This document shows positions 16,053 to 24,768 of a DNA stretch of 64,000 nt, piece after piece. Source of the stretch: Hyphococcus formosus (GTDB lineage Bacteria; Pseudomonadota; Alphaproteobacteria; Caulobacterales; Parvularculaceae). The notes under the pieces are model-generated. The model was given only the letters and a program-made list of their open reading frames with translations. It was not told the DNA's origin and did not search any database. The stretch spans positions 992,001 to 1,056,000 of the forward strand of contig NZ_CP157210.1 in assembly GCF_046736345.1 (NCBI RefSeq). The letters are read 5' to 3'. Position 1 is the stretch's first letter; each line of letters begins with the position of its first letter. Both the position numbers and the translations under genes were made by a program.

Positions 16053-16940
16053 CTAGGGCATCATCTTTTCGATTGGCAGAACCAGTATCGCACTGGCACC
16101 AAGTTTCTTGAGCTCTTCTAAAGTATCCCAAAACACGCTTTCCCGACATACCGCATGTATCGCGACTTTGTCGGGATTGCCCGCGAGTTCCAACACTGTC
16201 GGTGCATCCGCGCCGGGAAGAAATTCGGTGATCGCCTCAACGGCGCTGCGCGGTGCATTCATCATGATGTATTTCGCATCTTTTGATCGCAGCACACCAT
16301 TGATGCGTTTGATGAGAGCATCAAATATCGCCTGTTTTTCCGCGCTAAATTTTTCTGCGTTACGGATAAGGATCGCTTCTGAGTCAAAAACGGTCGCCAC
16401 CGGCTTTAGGCCGTTTGCATCGAGCGTTGCGCCGGTCGACACAATATCGCAAACCGCATCTGCGATTTTCAATCGCGGCGCGACTTCAACCGAGCCTTTC
16501 ATCATCACAACTTTGGCTTCGACGCCCTCGCGCTCCAACCACGCTTTGGTCAGTGCAGGATAAGAGGTCGCGATACGTTTGCTTGCGAGATCGTTGGCAC
16601 CGTCAAAATTCCACTCTTTCGGCGCGGCAAGCAGCAACCGGCATCGAGCAAAGCCAAGCTGCATGACTTCTTCCGCCGGTGCCTCATGGGTCTCACTCAG
16701 CAATTCTTCTTCAAATACGTTTTGGCCCACAATGCCGATGTCGCAAGCATTATCTGCAACAAAGGCGGGGATGTCGTCATCGCGAAGCAACAGGACATCA
16801 ATCGGCATTTCTTGAACCCGACCATAGAGCTTGTCCCGCCCACGAGACACTTTAAGGCCGCAACTTTTCAATAGCTCGAACGAGCCATCGGACAAACGTC
16901 CGGATTTTTGAATTGCGATACGTAACCGTTCTTCGGCCAT
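16053..16940 (-). CDS. hisG: ATP phosphoribosyltransferase (long form)
   Basis: HisG joins ATP and PRPP, the first step of histidine synthesis. The protein is 295 residues, the long form with a C-terminal ACT-like histidine-binding domain (RINGVLRSKDAKYIMMNAPR onward), so it needs no HisZ partner, and no hisZ is present. Catalytic-domain blocks are RLRIAIQKSGRL, DIGIVGQNVFEE, RIATSYPALTKAWL and the PRPP loop DIVSTGATLDANGL. ATG 16940 is the proper start; the longer frame adds 72 residues that are not HisG-like and overlap hisR. It starts 1 bp after the hisR stop. Confidence 0.95.
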   Translation of the reverse strand: MAEERLRIAIQKSGRLSDGSFELLKSCGLKVSRGRDKLYGRVQEMPIDVLLLRDDDIPAFVADNACDIGIVGQNVFEEELLSETHEAPAEEVMQLGFARCRLLLAAPKEWNFDGANDLASKRIATSYPALTKAWLEREGVEAKVVMMKGSVEVAPRLKIADAVCDIVSTGATLDANGLKPVATVFDSEAILIRNAEKFSAEKQAIFDALIKRINGVLRSKDAKYIMMNAPRSAVEAITEFLPGADAPTVLELAGNPDKVAIHAVCRESVFWDTLEELKKLGASAILVLPIEKMMP

Positions 16941-16941
16941 T

Positions 16942-17268
16942 TTACTCTCCACTTGAATCTTTTGTCCGGTCCAGAACGAGCCTGTACCCTTGATGTGTTT
17001 CCTCGCGCAAAAAGCGCGCAACGCGGCCAACGGTGGTCGTCGAAGCCCCCGTTGCCGCTGAAATTTCTCGATAGGAATAACGCCCCTCGTCCAGCATTCG
17101 CGCAATTCGCCAACGCTCGGCAAAGGCTTCGAGTTCACCCGGCGTAGCGAGATCACGCAAAAACCGTGCGGCTTCGCGCCCGTTTTCGAGTTTTGAAAAA
17201 GCCGCGAAAAGCGCCTTTTGATCCCGTACGCGGCTTGTCTGATCCGGTTTTTTTATTGGCCCACGCAT
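16942..17268 (-). CDS. TrpR/YerC-like repressor, candidate histidine regulator HisR
   Basis: A 108-residue protein of the YerC/YecD branch of the TrpR family. The core (FLRDLATPGELEAFAERWRIARML) is followed by a helix-turn-helix (YSYREISAATGASTTTVGRVARFL). In TrpR the amino acid acts as corepressor. Members of this branch have been predicted as histidine regulators (HisR). Here it is directly upstream of hisG with a 1-bp gap, and a 30-bp imperfect palindrome overlaps its promoter. Autoregulation and control of hisG by histidine are therefore inferred, not shown. Confidence 0.85.
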   Translation of the reverse strand: MRGPIKKPDQTSRVRDQKALFAAFSKLENGREAARFLRDLATPGELEAFAERWRIARMLDEGRYSYREISAATGASTTTVGRVARFLREETHQGYRLVLDRTKDSSGE

Positions 17269-17321
17269 AAGTTAGCGTCTTTGTCACTCTGTTGGGCGGA
17301 AGAGATAACCATCATCCGCAA

Positions 17322-17351
17322 CTGTATCGCTGTATTAACACGGTGATACAG
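17322..17351 (-). promoter_or_regulatory. 30-bp operator candidate of hisR-hisG
   Basis: The outer arms CTGTATC (17322-17328) and GATACAG (17345-17351) are perfect; 24 of 30 positions are symmetric, with a central TTAA. It sits 54 bp upstream of the hisR start and overlaps the predicted -10 element, the usual place for a repressor site. The TrpR family binds long palindromes of this kind. Confidence 0.6.
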
Positions 17352-17370
17352 GGACAAAACGAGATGTCAA
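17343..17370 (-). promoter_or_regulatory. Predicted sigma-70 promoter of hisR-hisG
   Basis: On the minus strand a perfect -35 TTGACA (complement of 17365-17370), a 16-bp spacer and -10 TATCAC (complement of 17343-17348). The -10 lies inside the 30-bp palindrome. Confidence 0.5.
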
Positions 17371-17410
17371 CGACGGTTTTATTAAAAAGGCCGTGAGAAA
17401 TGCAGATTAT

Positions 17411-19990
17411 CTACGCAGATACCTCAACGGCGGCCGGTACCAGCCAACGATCCAGAACATCCTCAACGGCGTCCTTTTTCATAGGCTTGCTCAGGAAATC
17501 ATTCATGCCGGCCGAGATACATCGCGTGCGGTCACTGTCTAAAACATGTGCCGTCGCGGCAATAATTGGCACTGCGTTCATGCCTCGCGTTCGCTCATAT
17601 TCGCGGATTTTTTGCGCGGCGCTTATGCCATCCATGACCGGCATTGATAAATCCATAAAAACGATCGCCGGAGAATGTTTTTGGTAAAGCTCGACCGCTT
17701 CTTCCCCGTTTTCAGCGATGATGATGTCGAACCGGCTTTCATCAAGGAAACGCTTTATCACGAGCTGGTTGACCTGATTATCTTCGGCCACAAGAATTGT
17801 TTTTCGGCCGGCTGCCGCAATATTCTTTCGTTCCTTCGCTATTCCTTCTTGGCGAATTTGCGCGCTTCGGCGCAATAGCCTTGGCGCACTATCCGATAAG
17901 ATAGCAGCAATCGAATCCATCAGGCGTGATGGCCTTATCGGTTTTGATAGCAGCTTATCAATTCGCACGCCTTCTTTGGATGCGGTTGCCATAGCTTCAT
18001 CAATAGATGTGAGAATGATCGTAGGAATATTTGCGAATTTCGGATCGGCCTGAATTCGTTTCGCTAAAGACACGCCGTCTTCGCCCGGCATCTGGTAGTC
18101 GAGAATAAGTGCATGATATTCATCATCCACAACCCTCGATTTCTCAAGCTCTGCCATCGCCTTGACTGGATCGCCGACGATTGTTGAGCGGAAACCCCAC
18201 CCGTCCAGAAATTCCTGCAATATCCGTCTGTTTACCGCATTATCATCAACACCCAGAATTCGGACCTGATCAAAGGTGTCCTGCTTCACGACTGGGAGCG
18301 ACCGGATTTCCTCATCGACCGGAAGGTTTAGTTTGAACCAGAAACGAGACCCGGCACCGATTTCACTTTCCGCACCAATTTTTCCGCCCATGAGTTCAAC
18401 AATGTCCCGGCAAATGGCCAGACCGAGACCGGTTCCGCCAAATTTGCGCGTATGGGAGCCGTCGGCCTGCTCAAATTTTTCAAACATGCGCGGAATTTGT
18501 TCAGATGAAATCCCGACCCCGGTATCTTTAACGCTGAACATTAGATCGATTGTTGTACCGACTTTCTCACCGGTGACCTCGACCAGAACATAACCCTTCT
18601 CAGTAAACTTAACCGCATTACCAATGAGGTTACCCAAGACCTGCCGTAGCCGGGAATCATCGGCGATCACCCCTTCAGGAAGATCCGGCGCGTATCGGAC
18701 AATTAATTCAATGTCCTGTTCGTGCGCCCGCGCCTGCATCATCGTCGTGACCTCATAAACGGTCTGTCGCAGATTAAACGGCCTTGGAGCTAGCTTTAAC
18801 TTGCCGGCCTCCAGTTTGGCAAAATCGAGAATGTCATTGATAACCGCCATCAAGGCGTTGCCTGAGGAGATTATAATAGACGCTAATTCATGTTGCCGCT
18901 GATCAAGATCAGTTGACGACAGAATCTCTGCCATACCCAAAACACCATTCATTGGTGTACGAATTTCATGACTCATAGAGGCAAGAAAGTCCGATTTCGC
19001 GACATTGGCAGCATCGGCCGCTTTGCGCGCATTCATCAATGGTCTGACCAATACGCGGTGGATCACAAAACCAAGAACCACAATCATAAGCAGACAAGCG
19101 ACCAAGGTTGCCACAGCCGCGGATTGCCGGAATTCATGGACGCTGTGAAACGCCGCGCGCTTATCAATTGATAGACCTAGATACCAATCCACTGACCCCA
19201 AATTTGGAATTCGATAGAAGCTAACGATTTGCGGGTTCTTCATCGTATCGAGATATTGAATTTCGTTGTCGATATTCGGTCGCTGTCCGGGATATGCGAA
19301 CGCGATATCTTTCGAGACTAAATCCCGATCCGGATGAGCGAGGATTTTGCCGTCGCCCGTTACAAGAAACGCAAATCCCAATCCGCCAAGATTAGTCTCG
19401 GCGAGCATTTCCGCGAGGGTCAGGGTCGAAAAATCAGCGCCGACGACCCCCAATAATTCGCGATCACGATAAACGGGGGACGCGACCGTGATCGTCTCAA
19501 CATTCGTTGTGATGTCAAAATAGGGCTCGGTTAGCGTTGCTTTTTTCGCCATGAGCGCCGCCGAATACCAGGGGCGCGACCGGGGATCGTAATCCGACGG
19601 CAACTGATCATCAGCAGGCCAAATGTGGTAGCTTCCGTCGACCTCGCCGAAATAGGTCCAAATAAAGGTCTTTTCGTAGACCGGGCTTTTGACGATTTCG
19701 ACCGCATTATTCCCGTCAAAGGTATCTGCCAGCGTATCAGCGATATTTTCCGTCAATCTTGTCCGATGCGTCAGCCAGTTATCTGCGCCCCATGCGGTCG
19801 CGGTACCAACGGTTTCAAGATATTTTTCAAGCTCTTTTCTACGGAGATCGTGCTCGGAAAAGTCATGAAATGTGGCGAAAAGGCCGAATATCAAGAGAAC
19901 AGTTACCGTTCCCGCCGCCAACGCCGACACCATCAGTCTTGTGCCAGACGGTCCGGTCCCGTCTGTACTTGCACTTTTCATTAACTTCAT
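17411..19990 (-). CDS. Hybrid sensor histidine kinase (dCache, HisKA, HATPase, two receiver domains)
   Basis: About 859 residues. A first membrane helix near 21-41 and a second near 290-312 enclose a periplasmic dCache sensor domain (DYDPRSRPWYSAAL and VETITVASPVY are typical). No clear HAMP follows. The HisKA domain has H341 in SMSHEIRTPMNGVLG; the ATPase domain has N458 in LIGNAVKF, then KDTGVGIS and GGTGLGLAI. Two receiver domains follow, with phospho-acceptor D631 (LILDYQMPG) and D780 (FMDLSMPVMDG). There is no Hpt or output domain. ATG 19990 is chosen over TTG 20029. No partner regulator is adjacent. The cue is unknown; this sensor type often binds small organic acids or amino acids. Confidence 0.92.
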   Translation of the reverse strand: MKLMKSASTDGTGPSGTRLMVSALAAGTVTVLLIFGLFATFHDFSEHDLRRKELEKYLETVGTATAWGADNWLTHRTRLTENIADTLADTFDGNNAVEIVKSPVYEKTFIWTYFGEVDGSYHIWPADDQLPSDYDPRSRPWYSAALMAKKATLTEPYFDITTNVETITVASPVYRDRELLGVVGADFSTLTLAEMLAETNLGGLGFAFLVTGDGKILAHPDRDLVSKDIAFAYPGQRPNIDNEIQYLDTMKNPQIVSFYRIPNLGSVDWYLGLSIDKRAAFHSVHEFRQSAAVATLVACLLMIVVLGFVIHRVLVRPLMNARKAADAANVAKSDFLASMSHEIRTPMNGVLGMAEILSSTDLDQRQHELASIIISSGNALMAVINDILDFAKLEAGKLKLAPRPFNLRQTVYEVTTMMQARAHEQDIELIVRYAPDLPEGVIADDSRLRQVLGNLIGNAVKFTEKGYVLVEVTGEKVGTTIDLMFSVKDTGVGISSEQIPRMFEKFEQADGSHTRKFGGTGLGLAICRDIVELMGGKIGAESEIGAGSRFWFKLNLPVDEEIRSLPVVKQDTFDQVRILGVDDNAVNRRILQEFLDGWGFRSTIVGDPVKAMAELEKSRVVDDEYHALILDYQMPGEDGVSLAKRIQADPKFANIPTIILTSIDEAMATASKEGVRIDKLLSKPIRPSRLMDSIAAILSDSAPRLLRRSAQIRQEGIAKERKNIAAAGRKTILVAEDNQVNQLVIKRFLDESRFDIIIAENGEEAVELYQKHSPAIVFMDLSMPVMDGISAAQKIREYERTRGMNAVPIIAATAHVLDSDRTRCISAGMNDFLSKPMKKDAVEDVLDRWLVPAAVEVSA

Positions 19991-20029
19991 TTGGCTCTGC
20001 ACCCAGTCTTGATAAACCCCTGAGGTCAA

Positions 20030-20383
20030 AGCTTAGCTCGGTTTAGTTAATGACTATTTTCTTTGGATAGAAATAGCTAACGATTAGAAGAAACGCCCAT
20101 TTACGCCACGCTTAGCCCAGTCAAAGCGACGAGATCTCTTGCCCCATTGGGCCAAATTGGGCGGAAAACCCGTTCGATTTTCAAGCTGACAGGGCTAAAG
20201 TCAAAGGGGCACCGCCGTTAGGTAAAAATTTGCCCCATCGCCGCCTAAAACCGGGGGTTCAGCGCTTGCAGTCTTTAAGGCTTTGATTTATAGACCGCTC
20301 CTCAATTTGAATTTCCGCACTGCAGCGGGGGCTCGCATAGCGCTCCGTAGCGGTGGTTTTTGCGCTAAGGACGCCGAATAATC
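20030..20383. other. Divergent intergenic region, sensor kinase / rplY
   Basis: No gene seen. The kinase-proximal half is AT-rich and should hold the kinase promoter. A middle part has GGGC-rich short repeats (GCCCCATTGGGCC near 20143-20155). The rplY side holds a promoter candidate and a GC-rich 5' leader of about 90 nt. Confidence 0.5.
20266..20293 (+). promoter_or_regulatory. Promoter candidate for rplY
   Basis: TTGCAG (20266-20271), a 16-bp spacer and TTATAG (20288-20293), about 90 bp upstream of the rplY start. It is only a consensus match. Confidence 0.35.
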
Positions 20384-21034
20384 ATGGCAACGACTGAAGT
20401 ATTTTACTGTGAAGCTCGCGAAAAAACTGGCACTGGCGGTGCCCGTGCTGCGCGGCGTGAAGGTTGGGTTCCAGGCGTTCTTTACGGCGGCGACCAAGAT
20501 CCCGTCGCGGTTAACCTTCGCAGCAATGAAATTTCAAAGGCCTATAATTCTGGCCGTTTGATTTCTCACCTCGCGAAAATCGACGTTCCCGGCGAAGACG
20601 GCCAGCAGCCAGTCATCGCCCGTGCGGTTCAGGTTCACCCTGTTAAAGGCATGCCAGTGCATGTTGACCTAATGCGCGTGAACGAGAAAACACGAATCGA
20701 CGTTGCCGTGCCTGTTCGCTTCGTTAACGAAGAAGCATCACCGGGCCTCAAAAAAGGCGGCGTTCTCAACGTTGTTCGTCACGCGGTCGAAGTTTATGCA
20801 CCGGCGACATCAATTCCTGAGATTTTCGAAATTGACGTCACTGGCCTTGAGGTCGGCGACAGCATCCACGCTTCAGCGATCAAACTGCCTGAAGGTGTGA
20901 CCCACGTGATTACAGATCGTGATTTCACGATCGCGACGATCGCGGCACCATCTGCTCTCCGTTCGGCTGACGAAGCTTCAGACGAGGAAGAGACAGAAGC
21001 GGAAGCTGAAGGCGAAGAAGCAAAAGAAGAGTAG
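20384..21034 (+). CDS. rplY: 50S ribosomal protein L25 / general stress protein Ctc
   Basis: A 216-residue two-domain L25 (TL5/CTC type) that binds 5S rRNA. The N-domain shows REKTGTGGARAARREGWVPGVLYGG; the C-terminal beta domain shows VPVRFVNEEASPGLKKGGVLNVV and EVYAPATSIPEIFEID. The tail is acidic (EEETEAEAEGEEAKEE), as is common. TAAGGA precedes the ATG. It is followed by pth and ychF, a standard alphaproteobacterial order. Confidence 0.96.
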   Translation: MATTEVFYCEAREKTGTGGARAARREGWVPGVLYGGDQDPVAVNLRSNEISKAYNSGRLISHLAKIDVPGEDGQQPVIARAVQVHPVKGMPVHVDLMRVNEKTRIDVAVPVRFVNEEASPGLKKGGVLNVVRHAVEVYAPATSIPEIFEIDVTGLEVGDSIHASAIKLPEGVTHVITDRDFTIATIAAPSALRSADEASDEEETEAEAEGEEAKEE

Positions 21035-21089
21035 TCTTCCTGACCTCTCTTCTTATTTATTCATCGCCCAAATTCTTGTGGAGCGCTTA

Positions 21090-21812
21090 ATGCTGCTTCT
21101 TGTGGGCCTCGGTAACCCTGGCGAAAAACATGCCCGCCAAAGGCATAATGTGGGCTTTATGGCGGTTGATGAAATCGCCAATGCCCACAATTTCTCTGTG
21201 GCAAAATCGAAATTTCACGGTGAAATCCGCGAAGGATTTCTCGACGGACCGAATGGCCGTTCAAAGGCGCTTATCTTAAAGCCCCTCACCTATATGAACG
21301 AATCAGGTCGTTCCGTGGGTGAAGCCGCACGTTTTTTCAAAATACCCAATGAAAACATTATCGTTTTCTATGATGAACTTGATCTCGCACCGGGCAAATT
21401 GCGGATAAAGACCGGCGGCGGCGCAGCGGGCCATAACGGTATACGCTCGATTGACGCGCATATCGGTAATGACTTTAAACGCGTGAGAATCGGTATCGGT
21501 CATCCCGGCAGTAAATCAAGAGTGACCGGACACGTTCTGGGCGACTTCGCGAAAGCCGATCAAGATTGGCTCCAGGGCATGCTTAGGGTAATCGCCAAAT
21601 CCGCCCCAATGCTCACCACCGGTGACGGCAACCGATTCGCCACGGCTGTTGCCCAAGAGTTTGCGCCGGCAAAGCCGCCAGCGAAACAGGAAAAGACCAA
21701 ACAAAAACCGGCTGAAACATCTAAACCGGTAACACAGTCGAATGAGCCAGACAAAACTGAGACAAATGCGTTCGCCGCTGCGTTCCAGAAAATCCTCGGC
21801 GGTAAGAAGTAG
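21090..21812 (+). CDS. pth: Peptidyl-tRNA hydrolase
   Basis: Pth frees tRNA from drop-off peptidyl-tRNA. ATG 21090 gives MLLLVGLGNPGEKHARQRHN, the true family start; upstream residues of the longer frame belong to the rplY overlap. Catalytic His is in RHNVGFMAVD, and PLTYMNESGRSVG, FYDELDLAPGKLRIKTGGGAAGHNGIRSI are present. At 240 residues it is longer than the usual 190-200 because of a low-complexity Lys/Pro/Thr tail ending AFAAAFQKILGGKK. Confidence 0.95.
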   Translation: MLLLVGLGNPGEKHARQRHNVGFMAVDEIANAHNFSVAKSKFHGEIREGFLDGPNGRSKALILKPLTYMNESGRSVGEAARFFKIPNENIIVFYDELDLAPGKLRIKTGGGAAGHNGIRSIDAHIGNDFKRVRIGIGHPGSKSRVTGHVLGDFAKADQDWLQGMLRVIAKSAPMLTTGDGNRFATAVAQEFAPAKPPAKQEKTKQKPAETSKPVTQSNEPDKTETNAFAAAFQKILGGKK

Positions 21813-21823
21813 AAAGAAAAATC

Positions 21824-22921
21824 ATGGGCTTTAAGTGCGGTATCGTCGGCTTGCCGAATGTTGGTAAATCAACCTTGTTCAATGCGTTGACCAAAACCGC
21901 TGCGGCGCAGGCAGCGAACTACCCGTTTTGTACAATCGAGCCGAATGTCGGTGATGTTGCCGTTCCTGAGCCCCGATTGAAAAAACTCGCCGACATCGCA
22001 AGCTCGAAAGAAGTCATCCCTGCACGGATGCAATTTGTCGATATTGCCGGGCTGGTTAAGGGCGCTTCTAAAGGCGAAGGCCTTGGCAATCAGTTCCTCG
22101 CGAATATACGCGAGGTCGATGCAGTTGCTTATGTTCTGCGCTGTTTTGAAGATGACGACATCACCCATGTCTCTAACAAGATTGATCCGATCGCGGATTT
22201 CGAAGTGGTCGAAACAGAGCTGATGCTCGCTGATCTCGAGAGCCTAGAAAAGCGCAAAACAAACCTCGAAAAGAAAGCCCGAGGCGGCGATAAAGACGCA
22301 AAAGAAACCCTCGAACTCGTCGAGCGTGCGCTAGTCGAATTAAATAACGGCCGCCCTGCCCGCCATGCCGAAATCGCCGAAGATGAGAAAAAAGCGTGGA
22401 ACGGTCTGCAATTATTGACTGCAAAGCCGGTCTTATTTGTTGCGAATGTCGATGAAGATTCAGCCGCGGACGGCAATCAGTTTTCGAAAGTCGTAGATGA
22501 CCGGGCTGCGGTCGAGGGCGCTGCCTCAGTCACAATTTCGGCGAAAATCGAATCCGAACTCGCGCAGCTTGATGACGAAGAACAAGCGGAATATCTAGAA
22601 ACTCTGGGGCTCGATGAACCGGGTCTAAATCGATTGATCCGTACTGGCTTCGATCTATTGGATCTTCATACTTATTTTACCGTAGGCCCAAAGGAAGCGC
22701 GCGCCTGGACAGTCAAACGCGGCGCAACAGCGCCACAGGCCGCTGGCGTTATTCATACGGATTTCGAAAAAGGCTTTATTCGCGCCGAGACGATTGCCTA
22801 TGCAGATTTCATTGAATTGGGCGGTGAGCAACCTGCAAAAGAAGCTGGTAAATTACGCCTCGAAGGCAAAGAATATATCGTCAAAGATGGCGACGTGATG
22901 CATTTCCGCTTTAATACCTAA
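21824..22921 (+). CDS. ychF: Redox-regulated ATPase YchF
   Basis: A 365-residue Obg-like P-loop protein that prefers ATP and is linked to ribosome function and oxidative stress. G1 is GLPNVGKSTLFNAL (residues 8-21), and FVDIAGLVKGASKGEGLGNQFL is G3. The helical insert and the C-terminal TGS domain (WTVKRGATAPQAAGVIHTDF to FRFN) are complete. It follows pth by 11 bp. Confidence 0.97.
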   Translation: MGFKCGIVGLPNVGKSTLFNALTKTAAAQAANYPFCTIEPNVGDVAVPEPRLKKLADIASSKEVIPARMQFVDIAGLVKGASKGEGLGNQFLANIREVDAVAYVLRCFEDDDITHVSNKIDPIADFEVVETELMLADLESLEKRKTNLEKKARGGDKDAKETLELVERALVELNNGRPARHAEIAEDEKKAWNGLQLLTAKPVLFVANVDEDSAADGNQFSKVVDDRAAVEGAASVTISAKIESELAQLDDEEQAEYLETLGLDEPGLNRLIRTGFDLLDLHTYFTVGPKEARAWTVKRGATAPQAAGVIHTDFEKGFIRAETIAYADFIELGGEQPAKEAGKLRLEGKEYIVKDGDVMHFRFNT

Positions 22922-23025
22922 GCGGAATAACGGCGCGCAAAATCGTTAATTTCCGTAAACCCTATAATCGTTTGGGCGCAAACGGCTTTTACATTAGATT
23001 AAAACAAATGCTCTAAATTGGGGGC

Positions 23026-23754
23026 ATGAGCGCAAAACCGGAAACAAATAGTCGCCGATCCCCCCGCTTTAATGCGGCGCTCGAGGTGCGCTTTTCTATC
23101 AATGGCGGCCCCGAGGAAGTTTCCAATACATTAAATTTTACAACCCGAAGCCTCGCAATTCGAAGTGAATGTGACGTCGCAAAGGGTGACTCCGTCGCCG
23201 TGCGGCTTGGGGGATTACCCGTCCTTTCCGGTCAGGTCGTCAGGGTGTTTCCCGAAGGATTCGCGGCGACGCTTGATGACGCGTCGCTCAAACTGATGGC
23301 TGGCGGACAAAAAGAAGTATCGCTGGCACCGTTTGGCGAGGTCGATATCCGCGATAAATCGAAAAATAAAAGCAGCCCATTTATCAACGCCGAATCGAGC
23401 GTTCCGACACGCATTCAAATTACCACGAGCTTGGCGCATGAAATTGATGCGCACCGTCACCTCATCACGCTCGTCACCGCGGACCCGGCAGCAGTCAGCG
23501 GCATAAACACAATCTGGTTGTCCGCAAGCGAGACCCGCTGGACCGCTCAGGCACTAAAGTTTCATAGCCGCGGTAATCGCGGGATTGTCGTCATGAACCT
23601 CAATGACTGGCAACTTCATATGGCCGCAGCCTACGGTCTAACGATCAGCATGATCAAAGATAATCTCGATGAGCAGCTGATCGAAATTGATGCCCAACCG
23701 ATCGCTGAACACCTTGCGCAAGTGATGCCCGAGAAAAAAGCCTCTAACTGTTAA
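23026..23754 (+). CDS. PilZ-like domain protein with degenerate c-di-GMP motif
   Basis: A 242-residue soluble protein. The N-terminus has the PilZ signature R-x3-R (RRSPRF, residues 10-15) followed by beta strands. The second motif, normally D/N-x-S-x-x-G, reads N37-F-T-T-R-S, with the glycine lost, so c-di-GMP binding is uncertain. The C-terminal 110 residues (from about ITTSLAHEIDAHRH) match no family I know. The start follows a GGGGG run. The last 11 bases overlap the convergent mtnP end. Confidence 0.65.
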   Translation: MSAKPETNSRRSPRFNAALEVRFSINGGPEEVSNTLNFTTRSLAIRSECDVAKGDSVAVRLGGLPVLSGQVVRVFPEGFAATLDDASLKLMAGGQKEVSLAPFGEVDIRDKSKNKSSPFINAESSVPTRIQITTSLAHEIDAHRHLITLVTADPAAVSGINTIWLSASETRWTAQALKFHSRGNRGIVVMNLNDWQLHMAAAYGLTISMIKDNLDEQLIEIDAQPIAEHLAQVMPEKKASNC

Positions 23755-24625
23755 GAAACCGACCAGCGATTACATTCAACTTTCGAATCATCGACTGATC
23801 GCGCGCATTTGGCGGCGTAATCACAGCCATATCAAGCGCAGTTTCAATTCCTAGCGGCGACGGTTTTCGCGTTGCGCCGAGACGCGGAATCAAGTGGGAA
23901 ACCAAGCGCGCTGCATTCTTCGTGTTTTGCTGCATGGTTTCTAAAATGTGACCAACTTCAACGGCACCGGTGTTTTCGCGCCAACAATCGTAATCTGTCA
24001 CCATAGCAAGCGTTGCATACGGAATTTCAGCTTCGCGCGCCAATTTTGCTTCGGGCATATTCGTCATCCCGATTACATCGCATCCCCACGCTCGATACAT
24101 GTGCGATTCAGCGCGCGACGAAAATTGCGGGCCGTCAATCGCGAGATAGGTTCCCTTAGCCGCGTGCGGAATGTTAAGCGCCGCACAGGATTCTGCGAGT
24201 GCTGTCGCAAGCGCAGGACATATCGGATCGGCCATCGACACATGGGCAACAAATCCTGAACCGAAAAAGGTTTTCTCGCGCATCGTCGTTCGGTCGACGA
24301 ATTGATCAACGACCACAAAACTGCCCGGTGCCAGATCTTCTCTGAACGAACCGCAAGAAGAGATCGAAATAATATCAGTGACCCCGAGCCGCTTCATCGC
24401 GTCGATGTTTGCGCGATAATTCACCTCATTGGGTGGAATTCGATGGCCATTCCCATGCCGTGCGAGAAACACGACTTCAACACCCGCAAGCTTTCCGCGG
24501 ACCAGAGCATCAGACGGTTCGCCCCACGGGGTCGTCACAACAATTTTCTTCGGGTTTTCAAGCGCATCGACCGAATAGACGCCTGAACCACCAATAAACC
24601 CAAGAATTCGTTTTTGATCTGCCAT
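23744..24625 (-). CDS. mtnP: S-methyl-5'-thioadenosine phosphorylase
   Basis: MtnP cleaves methylthioadenosine to adenine and methylthioribose-1-phosphate in methionine salvage. At 293 residues it has the PNP/MTAP family-2 blocks: GFIGGSGVY, FLARHGNGHRIPPNEVNYRANI, SISSCGSF, TYLAIDGPQFSSRAES and IGMTNMPEAKLAREAEIPYATLAMVTDYDCW. ATG 24625 follows GGGAAG and starts at the family boundary. A dyad (GCTAT...ATAGC, 24652-24667) containing a TATACT -10 candidate lies upstream. It follows the cytochrome bc1 operon but is separated from it by a terminator. Confidence 0.95.
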   Translation of the reverse strand: MADQKRILGFIGGSGVYSVDALENPKKIVVTTPWGEPSDALVRGKLAGVEVVFLARHGNGHRIPPNEVNYRANIDAMKRLGVTDIISISSCGSFREDLAPGSFVVVDQFVDRTTMREKTFFGSGFVAHVSMADPICPALATALAESCAALNIPHAAKGTYLAIDGPQFSSRAESHMYRAWGCDVIGMTNMPEAKLAREAEIPYATLAMVTDYDCWRENTGAVEVGHILETMQQNTKNAARLVSHLIPRLGATRKPSPLGIETALDMAVITPPNARDQSMIRKLNVIAGRFLNS

Positions 24626-24711
24626 GATCCGCTTCCCAATCAATTTTTGAAGCTATGATAGTATAGCGCCGTGGGATGGCTGCAATACGCAATATCGTTA
24701 CCGCACAACAT

Positions 24712-24748
24712 AAAAAAAACGCCCCGGACGAAAATCCGGGGCGTTTTA
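24712..24748 (-). terminator. Terminator of the cytochrome bc1 operon
   Basis: An 11-bp stem, AACGCCCCGGA (24718-24728) with TCCGGGGCGTT (24735-24745), and a 6-nt loop. On the minus strand it runs into an uninterrupted T-tract (complement of the A run at 24712-24719). It is 23 bp after the cytochrome c1 stop. Confidence 0.9.
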
Positions 24749-24768
24749 ATGTCTACTCGGTCGAAAAA

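Noticed and set aside
16941..17156. A 72-residue N-terminal extension of HisG
   Set aside because: It overlaps the regulator gene in another frame and has no HisG homology; the ATG at 16940 is the family start.
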